The notes under the pieces: model-generated
Told to the model about the DNA's origin: nothing
Databases searched by the model: none
The model's input: the letters and a program-made list of their open reading frames with translations, nothing else
Shown here: piece by piece, positions 36,233 through 44,394 of the stretch
How positions within the stretch are numbered: position 1 is the stretch's first letter
Layout of the letters: each line of letters opens with the position of its first letter
Position numbers and translations under genes: made by a program
Source: UBA964 sp031382085
GTDB taxonomy: Bacteria > Pseudomonadota > Gammaproteobacteria > Steroidobacterales > Steroidobacteraceae
Reading direction: 5' to 3'
Assembly (NCBI GenBank): GCA_031382085.1
Contig: JANMYM010000086.1
Span: forward strand, 29,740-93,739
Length of the DNA stretch: 64,000 nucleotides

Positions 36233-37609
36233 TCAGACCTGAGAAGCGCTGCGCAACTCGTTGTGCAGCTCATCGAGCGTCCGACGAGCCTTGGCGACCA
36301 ACTCGTCAATCTCGGTCCGGGTGATCACCAGCGGCGGCGCGGTAATCAACGTGTCCCAGACGGCGCGCATCACCAGACCGTTTTGCACGCACAGATCCCG
36401 CGCCCGTGTACCAACCGCGCCGCGCTCCGGGAAGAACTCGCGAGACGGCTTGCGGGGTACCAATTCCAGCGCGCCAAACAGGCCGAGCGTCCGTGCCTCA
36501 CCAACCAGCGGGTGATCGGCCAGGGTCATGAACTGTTTGCGCCAATACGGTGCAGTCTGTTCTCGAATTCGGCGAACGATATCCTCGGATGTCATCAGCG
36601 CGAGGTTCGCAAGTGCCACCGCGCACGCGACCGGATGTCCCGAGTAGGTAAAGCCATGGAAAAACTCGCCGCCCGAGTTGATCAGCACGTCGGCGACTTT
36701 GTCCGACACCATGAGCCCGCCGAGCGGCAGGTAACCCGAGGTGATGGCCTTGGCCAGGGTCATGAAGTCGGGACGGGTCCCGTAGTACTCGCAGCCAAAC
36801 CACTGACCCGTGCGGCCAAACCCGCAGATAACTTCATCCGAGCAGAACAGAATGCCGTACTTGTCGATGATTTTTTGGACGGCCGGCCAGTAGCTGCCGG
36901 GCGGGATGATGACGCCGCCCGCTCCCTGGATCGGTTCGCCGATGAACGCGGCGACCCGCTGCGGACCCAGCTCGAGGATCTTGGCTTCCAGCGCAGCCGC
37001 GGCCTTGTGCCCGAACTCCTCGGGTGTCAGGTCGCCGCCGTATTCGAACCAGTACGGCTGCTCGATGTGGACGATATCCGGAATCGGCAGTCCGCCCTGG
37101 CCGTGCATCGCCTTCATGCCGCCTAACGACGCAGCGGCCACGGTGCTGCCGTGATAACCGTTCCAGCGCGAAATGATGACCTTGCGCTGTGGCTGGCCCT
37201 TGATGTCCCAGTAGCGCCGCGCCATGCGCAGGAAGGTGTCGTTCGCCTCGGAGCCCGAGCCGGTAAAAAATACGTGCTTGAATTGCGGTGGCGTCAGCTC
37301 AACCAGAACCCGCGCCAGTTCGATGGCGGGTGGCGTCGTGCACTGGAAGAAATTGTTGTAGTAAGGCAAATCCTGCATCTGTTGAGTCGCGGCGTCCACC
37401 AGCGACTGCTGCCCATAACCCATCGCGACACACCAGAGTCCGGACATGCCATCGAGCAGGCGCTGGCCGTTTGCGTCCTCCAGATACACACCCTTTGCAC
37501 GGGTGATGACCCGCGTGCCGCGCGCCGCCAGTTGCTTGAAATCGGTAAACGGGTGCAGATGGTGGGCGGCATCCAGCTGCTGCCACTTCGCCAGGTCTTG
37601 TTGGCTCAT
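36233..37609 (-). CDS. spuC: polyamine:pyruvate aminotransferase SpuC-like
   Basis: The 458-residue class III aminotransferase contains SDEVICGFGRTGQWFG and the PLP lysine in MTLAKAITSGYLPLGG, and opens with a family-typical MSGLWCVAMGYG region. SpuC converts putrescine to 4-aminobutyraldehyde or acts on related amines. It stands between the glutamylpolyamine synthetase gene and potF, exactly the place of spuC in Pseudomonas. Confidence 0.92.
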   Translation of the reverse strand: MSQQDLAKWQQLDAAHHLHPFTDFKQLAARGTRVITRAKGVYLEDANGQRLLDGMSGLWCVAMGYGQQSLVDAATQQMQDLPYYNNFFQCTTPPAIELARVLVELTPPQFKHVFFTGSGSEANDTFLRMARRYWDIKGQPQRKVIISRWNGYHGSTVAAASLGGMKAMHGQGGLPIPDIVHIEQPYWFEYGGDLTPEEFGHKAAAALEAKILELGPQRVAAFIGEPIQGAGGVIIPPGSYWPAVQKIIDKYGILFCSDEVICGFGRTGQWFGCEYYGTRPDFMTLAKAITSGYLPLGGLMVSDKVADVLINSGGEFFHGFTYSGHPVACAVALANLALMTSEDIVRRIREQTAPYWRKQFMTLADHPLVGEARTLGLFGALELVPRKPSREFFPERGAVGTRARDLCVQNGLVMRAVWDTLITAPPLVITRTEIDELVAKARRTLDELHNELRSASQV

Positions 37610-37621
37610 AGTGTTGACAGG

Positions 37622-38962
37622 CTAGACGTTCAGCAACAGATGTTCACGCTCCCAGGAGCTGATCGCCTGCTGGAACACTTCGTTTTCGGCCTCACGCACC
37701 AGCGTGAAGGCGGTGACGAAGGGTTGGCCAAGAATGTCGATCAGCGGCTCACACTCGCGCAATTGGCGAATCGCCGTATCCAGCGAGCGCGGCAGTGCGA
37801 ACGGCAGGTCATGCGCGCTGCCGGCAATCGGCTCGGTGGGCGTCAGGTCCTCGATCATGCCGAGGTAGCCACAGGCGAGCGACGCTGCAATCGCCAGGTA
37901 CGGATTGGCATCGGCGCCCGAGAGTCGATTCTCGACACGCCGCGCTTCAGGATCCGAGCCCGGCACCCGCAGTCCGGCGGTACGATTGTCGTAGCCCCAT
38001 TGCACATTGATCGGCGCGACCTGAAACCGGGTCAGGCGCCGGTACGAGTTGACGTTAGGTGCTATCAGACACATTGCGGCAGGCAGATATTTCTGCAGCC
38101 CCGCGATGTGTGCAAAGAACAACTGGGTCGGCGTACCGTCGGCCGCCGAAAAAATATTCTTGCGGGTCTTGCGATCGACAATGCTCTGGTGGATGTGCAT
38201 CGCGCTGCCCGGCTCCTTGGCATGCGGCTTGGCCATGAAGGTCGCATACATCTTGTGGCGCAGCGCCGCTTCGCGCGCCGTGCGCTTGAACATGAAGGCC
38301 TGGTCGGCCAGATCCAGCGCATTGGCGTGCAATAAATTAATTTCCATCTGCGCCGGGCCGTCCTCGTGGATCAGCGTGTCGATCTCGATGTCCTGGTCCT
38401 CGCAGAACTGATAGAGATCATCGAACAACGGATCGAATTCGTTGACCGCCGCGATGCTGTAGCTTTGCCGGCCCGGCTCGGAACGGCCCGAGCGACCGAT
38501 CGGCGGCTTGAGCGGATAGTCGGCATCGGCATTGACTTCCACCAGATAGAATTCGAGTTCCGGCGCCACCACCGGGTCCCAGCCTTTTTGCGCGTACAGT
38601 TCCAGCACGTGTTTCAGCACCTCGCGCGGTGCCATTTTCACCAGCCGCCCGTCGGCATAAAAACAATCATGGATCACCTGCGCCGTCGGCTCGGCAGCCC
38701 AGGGGACGCGTCGCACGGTGCGCGCGTCGGGCTTCAGGATGATGTCGATTTCCGCAGGACTCATCGCGCTCGACGAATTGGCCGGGTAATCGCCGGTAAC
38801 AGTCTGCAGGAAGATGCTTTCCGGCAGGCGCATGCCCTGATCTTCGGTAAATTTTTCCGCCGGCATGACCTTGCCACGCGCGATACCGGCCATGTCGGGA
38901 ACGATCGCCTCGACCTCCTGGATGCCGTGATCGCGAAAAAACTGTTGAATCTCGTTAGCCAT
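37622..38962 (-). CDS. spuB: gamma-glutamylputrescine/polyamine synthetase (glutamine synthetase family)
   Basis: The ATG at 38962 follows an AGGAG ribosome site and gives 446 residues. It is a glutamine-synthetase-fold enzyme (EFYLVEVNAD, HIHQSIVD, NANPYLAIAASLACG, plus ENRLSGADANPYLA adenylate-region motifs). Such enzymes ligate glutamate to putrescine, the first step of the Puu/Spu path. It starts 1 nt after the hydrolase gene stop, so the two are coupled. It could be called PuuA-like as well. Confidence 0.92.
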   Translation of the reverse strand: MANEIQQFFRDHGIQEVEAIVPDMAGIARGKVMPAEKFTEDQGMRLPESIFLQTVTGDYPANSSSAMSPAEIDIILKPDARTVRRVPWAAEPTAQVIHDCFYADGRLVKMAPREVLKHVLELYAQKGWDPVVAPELEFYLVEVNADADYPLKPPIGRSGRSEPGRQSYSIAAVNEFDPLFDDLYQFCEDQDIEIDTLIHEDGPAQMEINLLHANALDLADQAFMFKRTAREAALRHKMYATFMAKPHAKEPGSAMHIHQSIVDRKTRKNIFSAADGTPTQLFFAHIAGLQKYLPAAMCLIAPNVNSYRRLTRFQVAPINVQWGYDNRTAGLRVPGSDPEARRVENRLSGADANPYLAIAASLACGYLGMIEDLTPTEPIAGSAHDLPFALPRSLDTAIRQLRECEPLIDILGQPFVTAFTLVREAENEVFQQAISSWEREHLLLNV

Positions 38963-38963
38963 G

Positions 38964-39728
38964 TTAGCTCCTGCGGCCTTCTGCGGCGCGCTCCCGGGCA
39001 GCCTGCCCGAACGCCGCAAACAGCGCTGTTGAAAAAGAATTGCTCAGCACCCGCCATTCGGGATGCCATTGCACGGCGATCGCAAAGCCACGCGCTGCGG
39101 CCACCCGGAATCCTTCGATCAAACCATCCGGTGCGCGCGCTTCCACGATCAGGCCCGGCGCCAGGTCGCGAATCCCCTGCGAATGCAGTGAATTCACCTC
39201 GATGCGGTCGCTGTCAGCAAGGCCGCGCAGCAGGCCGCCGGCAGTCAGCTGTACCGCATGCGCGAGCGCATATTGCTGGTCCAGGGGATCATCCTTGTTT
39301 TCGCGATGATCCAGATAACCCGGCAGCTCCTGCACGCACTGCCACAACGTGCCGCCATACGCGACATTCATTTCCTGAAAACCGCGGCACAGACCTAACA
39401 CCGGGACACCCGCCGCAACCGCCGCCGGTATCAGCGCCAGGCTGGTGGCGTCTCGTTCCGGGTCGTGCAGGGTCCCGGGCTGACTCGGGTCACCGCCATA
39501 GCGGGCCGGCTCGACGTTCGACGGACTGCCGGTAAACAGCAGGCCATCGACGCCCGCCAGTAGCTCGGCCACGCCCAGCGGCTCCGGCAGTACCGGCAGG
39601 ACGACAGGAAGCGCGTCAGCGCCTCTGGCAACCGCGTGTACATATTTCTCACCCGCCATCTGGAACGGGTGAGGGCCAACCATGCGCCGATCGGCGATGA
39701 TTCCTATGACGGGTCGAGGGCTATTCAT
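38964..39728 (-). CDS. puuD: gamma-glutamyl-GABA hydrolase, PuuD/SpuA-like
   Basis: The 254-residue class I glutamine amidotransferase-like hydrolase has its nucleophile Cys114 in LGLCRGFQEMNVAYGG, and the distal His/Glu pair in WHPEW. It releases GABA from gamma-glutamyl-GABA, the end of the Puu pathway. It is the first gene of the minus-strand polyamine operon, whose promoter should lie in the 238-nt divergent spacer. Confidence 0.92.
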   Translation of the reverse strand: MNSPRPVIGIIADRRMVGPHPFQMAGEKYVHAVARGADALPVVLPVLPEPLGVAELLAGVDGLLFTGSPSNVEPARYGGDPSQPGTLHDPERDATSLALIPAAVAAGVPVLGLCRGFQEMNVAYGGTLWQCVQELPGYLDHRENKDDPLDQQYALAHAVQLTAGGLLRGLADSDRIEVNSLHSQGIRDLAPGLIVEARAPDGLIEGFRVAAARGFAIAVQWHPEWRVLSNSFSTALFAAFGQAARERAAEGRRS

Positions 39729-39966
39729 AAAAGGGTCGCCGATACGGCGCCGGTATTGTCTTTCGACCTGAGCATTAGACCACAGGCCACCCCCAGAGCG
39801 CCGTGAGAAGCCACATATTTTGCCTTCCCCGGCTATCTTTAGTGGTGCCTAAGTTATTGTTTTTTATCATTTTATGGCGAACAACAGCACAAACCGGTAT
39901 GCTGCAGCTGTGCTGACGCCCCTTGCATTTCGGACGGGGTTCCGGTCTGTACTGCTGGGGTGGAAT
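39729..39966. other. divergent promoter region of the polyamine genes
   Basis: This spacer lies between puuD (minus) and the second synthetase (plus). It contains an AT-rich stretch (about 39838-39875) that is likely to hold promoter elements, but I see no unambiguous -35/-10 pair or named operator. A weak alternative start for the plus gene is at 39874. Confidence 0.5.
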
Positions 39967-41331
39967 ATGTCTAATTCTGCGGATTCTGAGTTGGGTCAAC
40001 TGCTCGCCAACCATCCGGACATTCGATTCGTTGATGCCTTCGTCACCGACCTCAACGGCGTCGAACGTGGCAAACGTATTGATCGTGCGTCCGCCGAAAA
40101 AATCTGGTCAGCGGGCGTGCCTTTGCCAGGATCCATGTTCGCGCTCGACGTACTGGGCGCGACCGTGCAGTCGACCGGCCTCGGCTTTGACGACGGCGAC
40201 GCGGACCGGCCGTGCCAGCCGGTGCCTGGGACATTGGTGTCCGTGCCGTGGGACCCGCAGCTGGCGCAGCTGCAGCTCAGCATGTTCGAGCCGGACGGGC
40301 GCGCCTTCTTCGGCGATCCGCGCCATGTGCTGGCGCGGGTGCTGGAAAAATTTCAACGCCTCAATCTAACGCCCGTGGTCGCGATCGAGTACGAGTTCTA
40401 TTTTGTCGACCGTGCGCGCAGCGCCGACGGACAGCCCCAGCCGCCGCCGCTGCCACTGACGGCGCGGCGTGAGTTTCGCACCCAGATCAACTCGATGGCG
40501 GACCTCAATGAGTATTCGACCTTGCTGACCGCGATCGACAGCGCCTGCCAGCAGCAGCGTGTGCCGGCTTCGAGCGCGCTGGCGGAATACGGCCCGGGCC
40601 AGTTTGAGATCAACCTGCATCATCAGCCGGATGCGCTGCGCGCCTGCGACGAAGCAATGCGCTTCAAGCGCATCGTCAAGAGCGTGGCCAGAGCGCAGGG
40701 TTGTGACGCCACTTTTCTCGCCAAGCCGTATCGCGACATGGCGGGCAGCGGCCTGCACATCCACGTCAGCGTCCTCGATGCCGGCGGGCGCAACATCTTT
40801 GCCTGCGAAGACCCCGGCGAAAGTGCCGATTTGCGTCATGCCGTGTCCGGCTTGCTGGCGACGCTCGCGCAAGGCATGGCCATCTGCGCGCCGGGTCCGA
40901 ATTCCTACCGGCGCTTTGTCCGCGAAGCCTATGTACCGATGATGCCATCATGGTCGATCAACAACCGCGGGTCCGCCATCCGCATTCCGATGAGCGATGC
41001 AGCTAACAAAAGGATCGAGCATCGCCTCGCCGGCGCGGATGCCAATCCGTACCTGGTCATGGCCTGGGTGCTGGCAGGCATCCACTATGGCCTGTCGCGG
41101 GCGATCGAGCCGCCGCCGGTGCTGCGGGGCAACGCCTACGAAACCCAGGGCGAGCCGCTGCCAACTCACTGGCCGCTGGCGATCGAAAAATTTCGCAGCA
41201 GCGACGTCGCCCGCGAATACCTGGGCCAGCCATTCTGCAAATTATTCGCGACTGTGAAGCGCGCGGAACTGGAGAACTTCAACTCCTACGTGACGCCGCT
41301 GGAGGTCGCCTGGTTCATGGGCCCGTTGTGA
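39967..41331 (+). CDS. spuI: second glutamylpolyamine synthetase (SpuI-like)
   Basis: I chose the ATG at 39967, with a GGGGTGG ribosome site just before it (454 residues); the ATG at 39874 would add 31 residues of unlikely sequence. The protein is again glutamine-synthetase-like (EYEFYFVDRA, LHIHVSVLDAGG, HRLAGADANPYLVMAWVLAG). In Pseudomonas, spuI is transcribed divergently from spuABCDEFGH as here. The stop overlaps the oxidase start (GTGA), so the pair is translationally coupled. Confidence 0.9.
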   Translation: MSNSADSELGQLLANHPDIRFVDAFVTDLNGVERGKRIDRASAEKIWSAGVPLPGSMFALDVLGATVQSTGLGFDDGDADRPCQPVPGTLVSVPWDPQLAQLQLSMFEPDGRAFFGDPRHVLARVLEKFQRLNLTPVVAIEYEFYFVDRARSADGQPQPPPLPLTARREFRTQINSMADLNEYSTLLTAIDSACQQQRVPASSALAEYGPGQFEINLHHQPDALRACDEAMRFKRIVKSVARAQGCDATFLAKPYRDMAGSGLHIHVSVLDAGGRNIFACEDPGESADLRHAVSGLLATLAQGMAICAPGPNSYRRFVREAYVPMMPSWSINNRGSAIRIPMSDAANKRIEHRLAGADANPYLVMAWVLAGIHYGLSRAIEPPPVLRGNAYETQGEPLPTHWPLAIEKFRSSDVAREYLGQPFCKLFATVKRAELENFNSYVTPLEVAWFMGPL

Positions 41332-42641
41332 GTACCGGCGACGCAGCGCGGACCGCGTATGCGAGTAGCATGCGGCTGCCGGCTGGCATCACGAGCGCGA
41401 GCTTCGATGGTCCGCTGACTGGCGATGCGGATGTCGACATCTGCGTGGTCGGCGGCGGCGTCGCCGGTTGCTCGGCCGCGCTGCATCTGGCGGAACGCGG
41501 CTACAAGGTGGCGTTGCTGGAAGCGCAGGACATCGGCTTTGGAGCCTCCGGCCGCAGCGGCGCGCAGGCGATTTTCGGTGCGGCCTGCGGTCAGAACAAG
41601 CTCACGCAACTGCTCGGTGCGGGCGACGCGCGCCGCGTCTGGGATATGAGCGTCGAAGCGCTTACGCTGCAGCGCAGCCTGATCGCGCGCCACCAGATCG
41701 ATTGCGACTACGTCGCCGGGCAGATGCATGTCGCAATCAAGCCGCGGCACGAGGCGGAGCTGCGCGCCGAAGTCAATTCGCTGCGCAGTCATTTCGATTA
41801 CGACACCGTGCGCTACGTCGAGCGCGACGAACTGCGCTCACTGCTGGCTACCGAACGCTACGCGGCCGCAATGCTCGACACTAACAGCGGGCACCTGCAG
41901 CCGCTCAACTACACGCTGGGACTGGCGGGCGCAGCGGCGCGCGCCGGCGCGAAGATCCATACACACAGTGCCGTTGTCGCGGTCGACGAAAGCACCCCCG
42001 GCGGCGCCGCGCGGGTCAACGTGCGCACCGTACACGCTGTGGTCCGTTGTCATCACGCGGTGCTCTGTTGCAATGCTTATATCGGGGCCCTCGCACCCGT
42101 ATTGTCGGCCCGCATCATGGCCGTCGACACCTACATCGTTGCCACGGAAATTCTCGGCGAGGTACGTGCCGCGAACCTGATTCGCAACAACGCCGCAGTA
42201 ACGGACATCAACTGGGTGCTGGATTATTTCCGACGTTCCGCGGATCACCGCCTGCTGTTCGGCGGTCGCGTCAGTTATTCGGGCATCGACCCGCTCGGTA
42301 CCAAGGCAGCCACCCGCTTGCGAATGCTCAAGGTGTTTCCACAACTGCAGGACGTCCGGATCGAATACGCCTGGGGTGGCTATGTCGACATCACCTTGAA
42401 TCGCGCGCCGGATTTCGGCCGGCTCTCGCCCAACGTCTATTATCTGCAGGGCTTTTCCGGGCACGGCATTGCGCTGACCGGTATCGCCGGCAAACTGGTC
42501 GCGGAAGCCGTCGCCGGAGCGGCGGAACGATTCGATGTGTTCGCGCGAATTCCCCACCGTGGGTTTCCGGGAGGACCGGCGCTGCGCCGTCCGGCCCTGG
42601 TGCTGGCGATGCTCTGGTACCGACTGCGCGACCTGCTGTAA
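41328..42641 (+). CDS. puuB: gamma-glutamylputrescine oxidase PuuB-like
   Basis: The gene starts with GTG at 41328, overlapping the preceding stop by 4 nt, and encodes 437 residues. It is an FAD oxidoreductase of the DAO type with the dinucleotide motif ICVVGGGVAGCSAAL (G42-G44-G47) and a C-terminal GGYVDITLNRAPDFGR followed by GFSGHGIALTGIAGK, both standard for PuuB. It oxidises the amine of gamma-glutamylputrescine. No PuuC aldehyde dehydrogenase is nearby. Confidence 0.93.
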   Translation: MSTGDAARTAYASSMRLPAGITSASFDGPLTGDADVDICVVGGGVAGCSAALHLAERGYKVALLEAQDIGFGASGRSGAQAIFGAACGQNKLTQLLGAGDARRVWDMSVEALTLQRSLIARHQIDCDYVAGQMHVAIKPRHEAELRAEVNSLRSHFDYDTVRYVERDELRSLLATERYAAAMLDTNSGHLQPLNYTLGLAGAAARAGAKIHTHSAVVAVDESTPGGAARVNVRTVHAVVRCHHAVLCCNAYIGALAPVLSARIMAVDTYIVATEILGEVRAANLIRNNAAVTDINWVLDYFRRSADHRLLFGGRVSYSGIDPLGTKAATRLRMLKVFPQLQDVRIEYAWGGYVDITLNRAPDFGRLSPNVYYLQGFSGHGIALTGIAGKLVAEAVAGAAERFDVFARIPHRGFPGGPALRRPALVLAMLWYRLRDLL

Positions 42642-42737
42642 CCTGCACACGATTCCGCGGCTTGCAACGGACACCGTGCAGGCATAGGCTTCCCGCACTG
42701 CCGCAACCGCGGCACCTAACAAAAACGGGGACTATTC

Positions 42738-43190
42738 ATGAAAATTCAGAAATATTTGTTGCTGGCAGTGGCCTTGCTGGCACTCGGCGGTACTGCACAA
42801 CGCAGTTACGCGCAGTCCAGCGATGTGGCGTATACGGAAGGCCCGGTCGTGACGGTGGCGTATATCCGCACCGAACCAGGCCGGTTTGACGAATACATGA
42901 CTTATCTGGCCGGGAACTACAAGCGCACGATGGAAGAACAGAAAAAAGCCGGCATCATTCTCGACTACGGCATCTATTCAGCCGAGCAGCGTAACGAGCA
43001 CGATCCGGATTTGATGCTGACCGTGACCTACGCCAACATGGCGGCGCTCGACAACCTGGACGAGAAGACCCGCGCAATCACGGCGAAAGTCTGGGGCTCA
43101 CGCCAGGCCAGCACTGCCGCGGCCATTGACCGCGGCAAGATGCGTACTGAAGTGGGCGGCCAGCTGCTGCGTAAACTGATCCTGAAATAA
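42738..43190 (+). CDS. small exported protein of unknown function
   Basis: The 150-residue product has a clear Sec signal (cleavage near residue 25, SYAQ). The mature part (VVTVAYIRTEPGRFDEYMTYL, LMLTVTYANMAALDN) resembles a dimeric alpha/beta-barrel, such as EthD or ABM-type folds, but this is fold recognition by eye. It is preceded by a GGGGA ribosome site. Its end is 18 nt from the convergent DUF5610-like gene. Not obviously tied to the polyamine genes. Confidence 0.6.
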   Translation: MKIQKYLLLAVALLALGGTAQRSYAQSSDVAYTEGPVVTVAYIRTEPGRFDEYMTYLAGNYKRTMEEQKKAGIILDYGIYSAEQRNEHDPDLMLTVTYANMAALDNLDEKTRAITAKVWGSRQASTAAAIDRGKMRTEVGGQLLRKLILK

Positions 43191-43208
43191 AGCGGCCAGA
43201 CCGCGCAA

Positions 43209-44297
43209 TCAATTGACGCCGGCCGGCTTGGCCAATGACTCGCCGGCCGGCGTCAGCTTGTCGCCGATCTTCGTGATCGAATTTGTTAGCAATGCCGTGC
43301 CGGGTGCCGGCTTGGTCGCAGGATCAGCCGCATGCACGGCATTGATCACCAGTTGCACTTTCCACTTGATCGAAAATTCGAAGCGCCCCACCGCTGCGGG
43401 TTGACCCAGAAATTCAAATACCCTTTTCAGGAAATTCGCCACAGGCTGCAACCCCGGATCGCTGACCGAGTCGTTGCTGGCTGGTGCCGGTGTCGGGGTC
43501 GGTGTCACAACCGCTGACGGCGCAGCGGCAGTTACGGGGGCGGGCTGCGGTTTCAGCAAGGCGCCGGCCGGACCCGATTGTTGCCGCAGTTCCCGGCTCG
43601 AGAAATTCAAGGCGAAGCTCGCAATCTGCTCGCCGTCGAAACCGAGGTGCACAGCGGCAGCAAACGCTTTTTGAATGTCGCCCGCAAAAAAATCCTTGGC
43701 CAACGTGTCAACCTTGACGACCAGAGCACCGATCGCTGCCAGCTCATCGTCGTTCAAGTCGCCCGCGACCGAAATCTCAATGCGCCCGGAAGCAAAGCCA
43801 TAGACGCGGCGCTCGGCACCCGCATCCTGCGCGCCATCCTGCGCGATCAGGCCGGTACGTGATGCAAAGCGTACGCGCACCTCATCGCCTTCCAGAGTTT
43901 CGATTTTGAGACTCGCCTTGTCGGTGCGCGCGTAGACCGTCGACTGAGCCACCGTCTGTTCAGCACTCGCTGCTAACGATGATCCCAATTGATCACGCAC
44001 ATTGTTCAACGCGGTTTCGATCTGCGCATCGCTGCAGCCGGAGACTTTCAAGGATTCGCCGGCCTTTGCGAGCGCCATGTTGACCGCGTCCAGCACCGCA
44101 GGCACGCCATCCTTGCCGCTGGCGGTGGCCTTGACTAACAACGCACGCACGGCCTGCGTGATGCCTTTGAAATCCAGTCCAAGCGCCTTGCCCACTTCAT
44201 GTAGCGCACGCTCGCAGCCCTCGTACGAGCGTCCTGGCCGCAGCATCGCGGCCACTTCCGGGGACAATTCGTTGGTCAGGCTGCCATGTATACGCAT
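43209..44297 (-). CDS. DUF5610-like protein
   Basis: The 362-residue protein has no signal peptide or membrane segment. The middle, from about residue 190 to 240, contains VDTLAKDFFAGDIQKAFAAAVHLGFDGEQIASFALNFSS, which I recognise as the DUF5610 pattern. A Pro/Thr/Ala-rich linker follows (about 250-285), then a short C-terminal domain. Its 3' end overlaps a 13-nt perfect inverted repeat. Function unknown. Confidence 0.65.
   Translation of the reverse strand: MRIHGSLTNELSPEVAAMLRPGRSYEGCERALHEVGKALGLDFKGITQAVRALLVKATASGKDGVPAVLDAVNMALAKAGESLKVSGCSDAQIETALNNVRDQLGSSLAASAEQTVAQSTVYARTDKASLKIETLEGDEVRVRFASRTGLIAQDGAQDAGAERRVYGFASGRIEISVAGDLNDDELAAIGALVVKVDTLAKDFFAGDIQKAFAAAVHLGFDGEQIASFALNFSSRELRQQSGPAGALLKPQPAPVTAAAPSAVVTPTPTPAPASNDSVSDPGLQPVANFLKRVFEFLGQPAAVGRFEFSIKWKVQLVINAVHAADPATKPAPGTALLTNSITKIGDKLTPAGESLAKPAGVN
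43215..43254. terminator. 13-nt perfect inverted repeat at convergent gene ends
   Basis: GACGCCGGCCGGC (43215-43227) pairs with GCCGGCCGGCGTC (43242-43254) around 14 nt. It lies in the last codons of the minus-strand gene and just past the end of the plus-strand gene. It is a good two-way terminator candidate, although no T tract is obvious. Confidence 0.55.
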
Positions 44298-44394
44298 GTC
44301 ACTCTCCGTGCAGTAGACATCGGCCCATGGCTGGCGTGCTTAAGTGAAACCGCCGTGCGACGACTGCGGTGCGGTGGCAGTTGTGACGAAGTCG

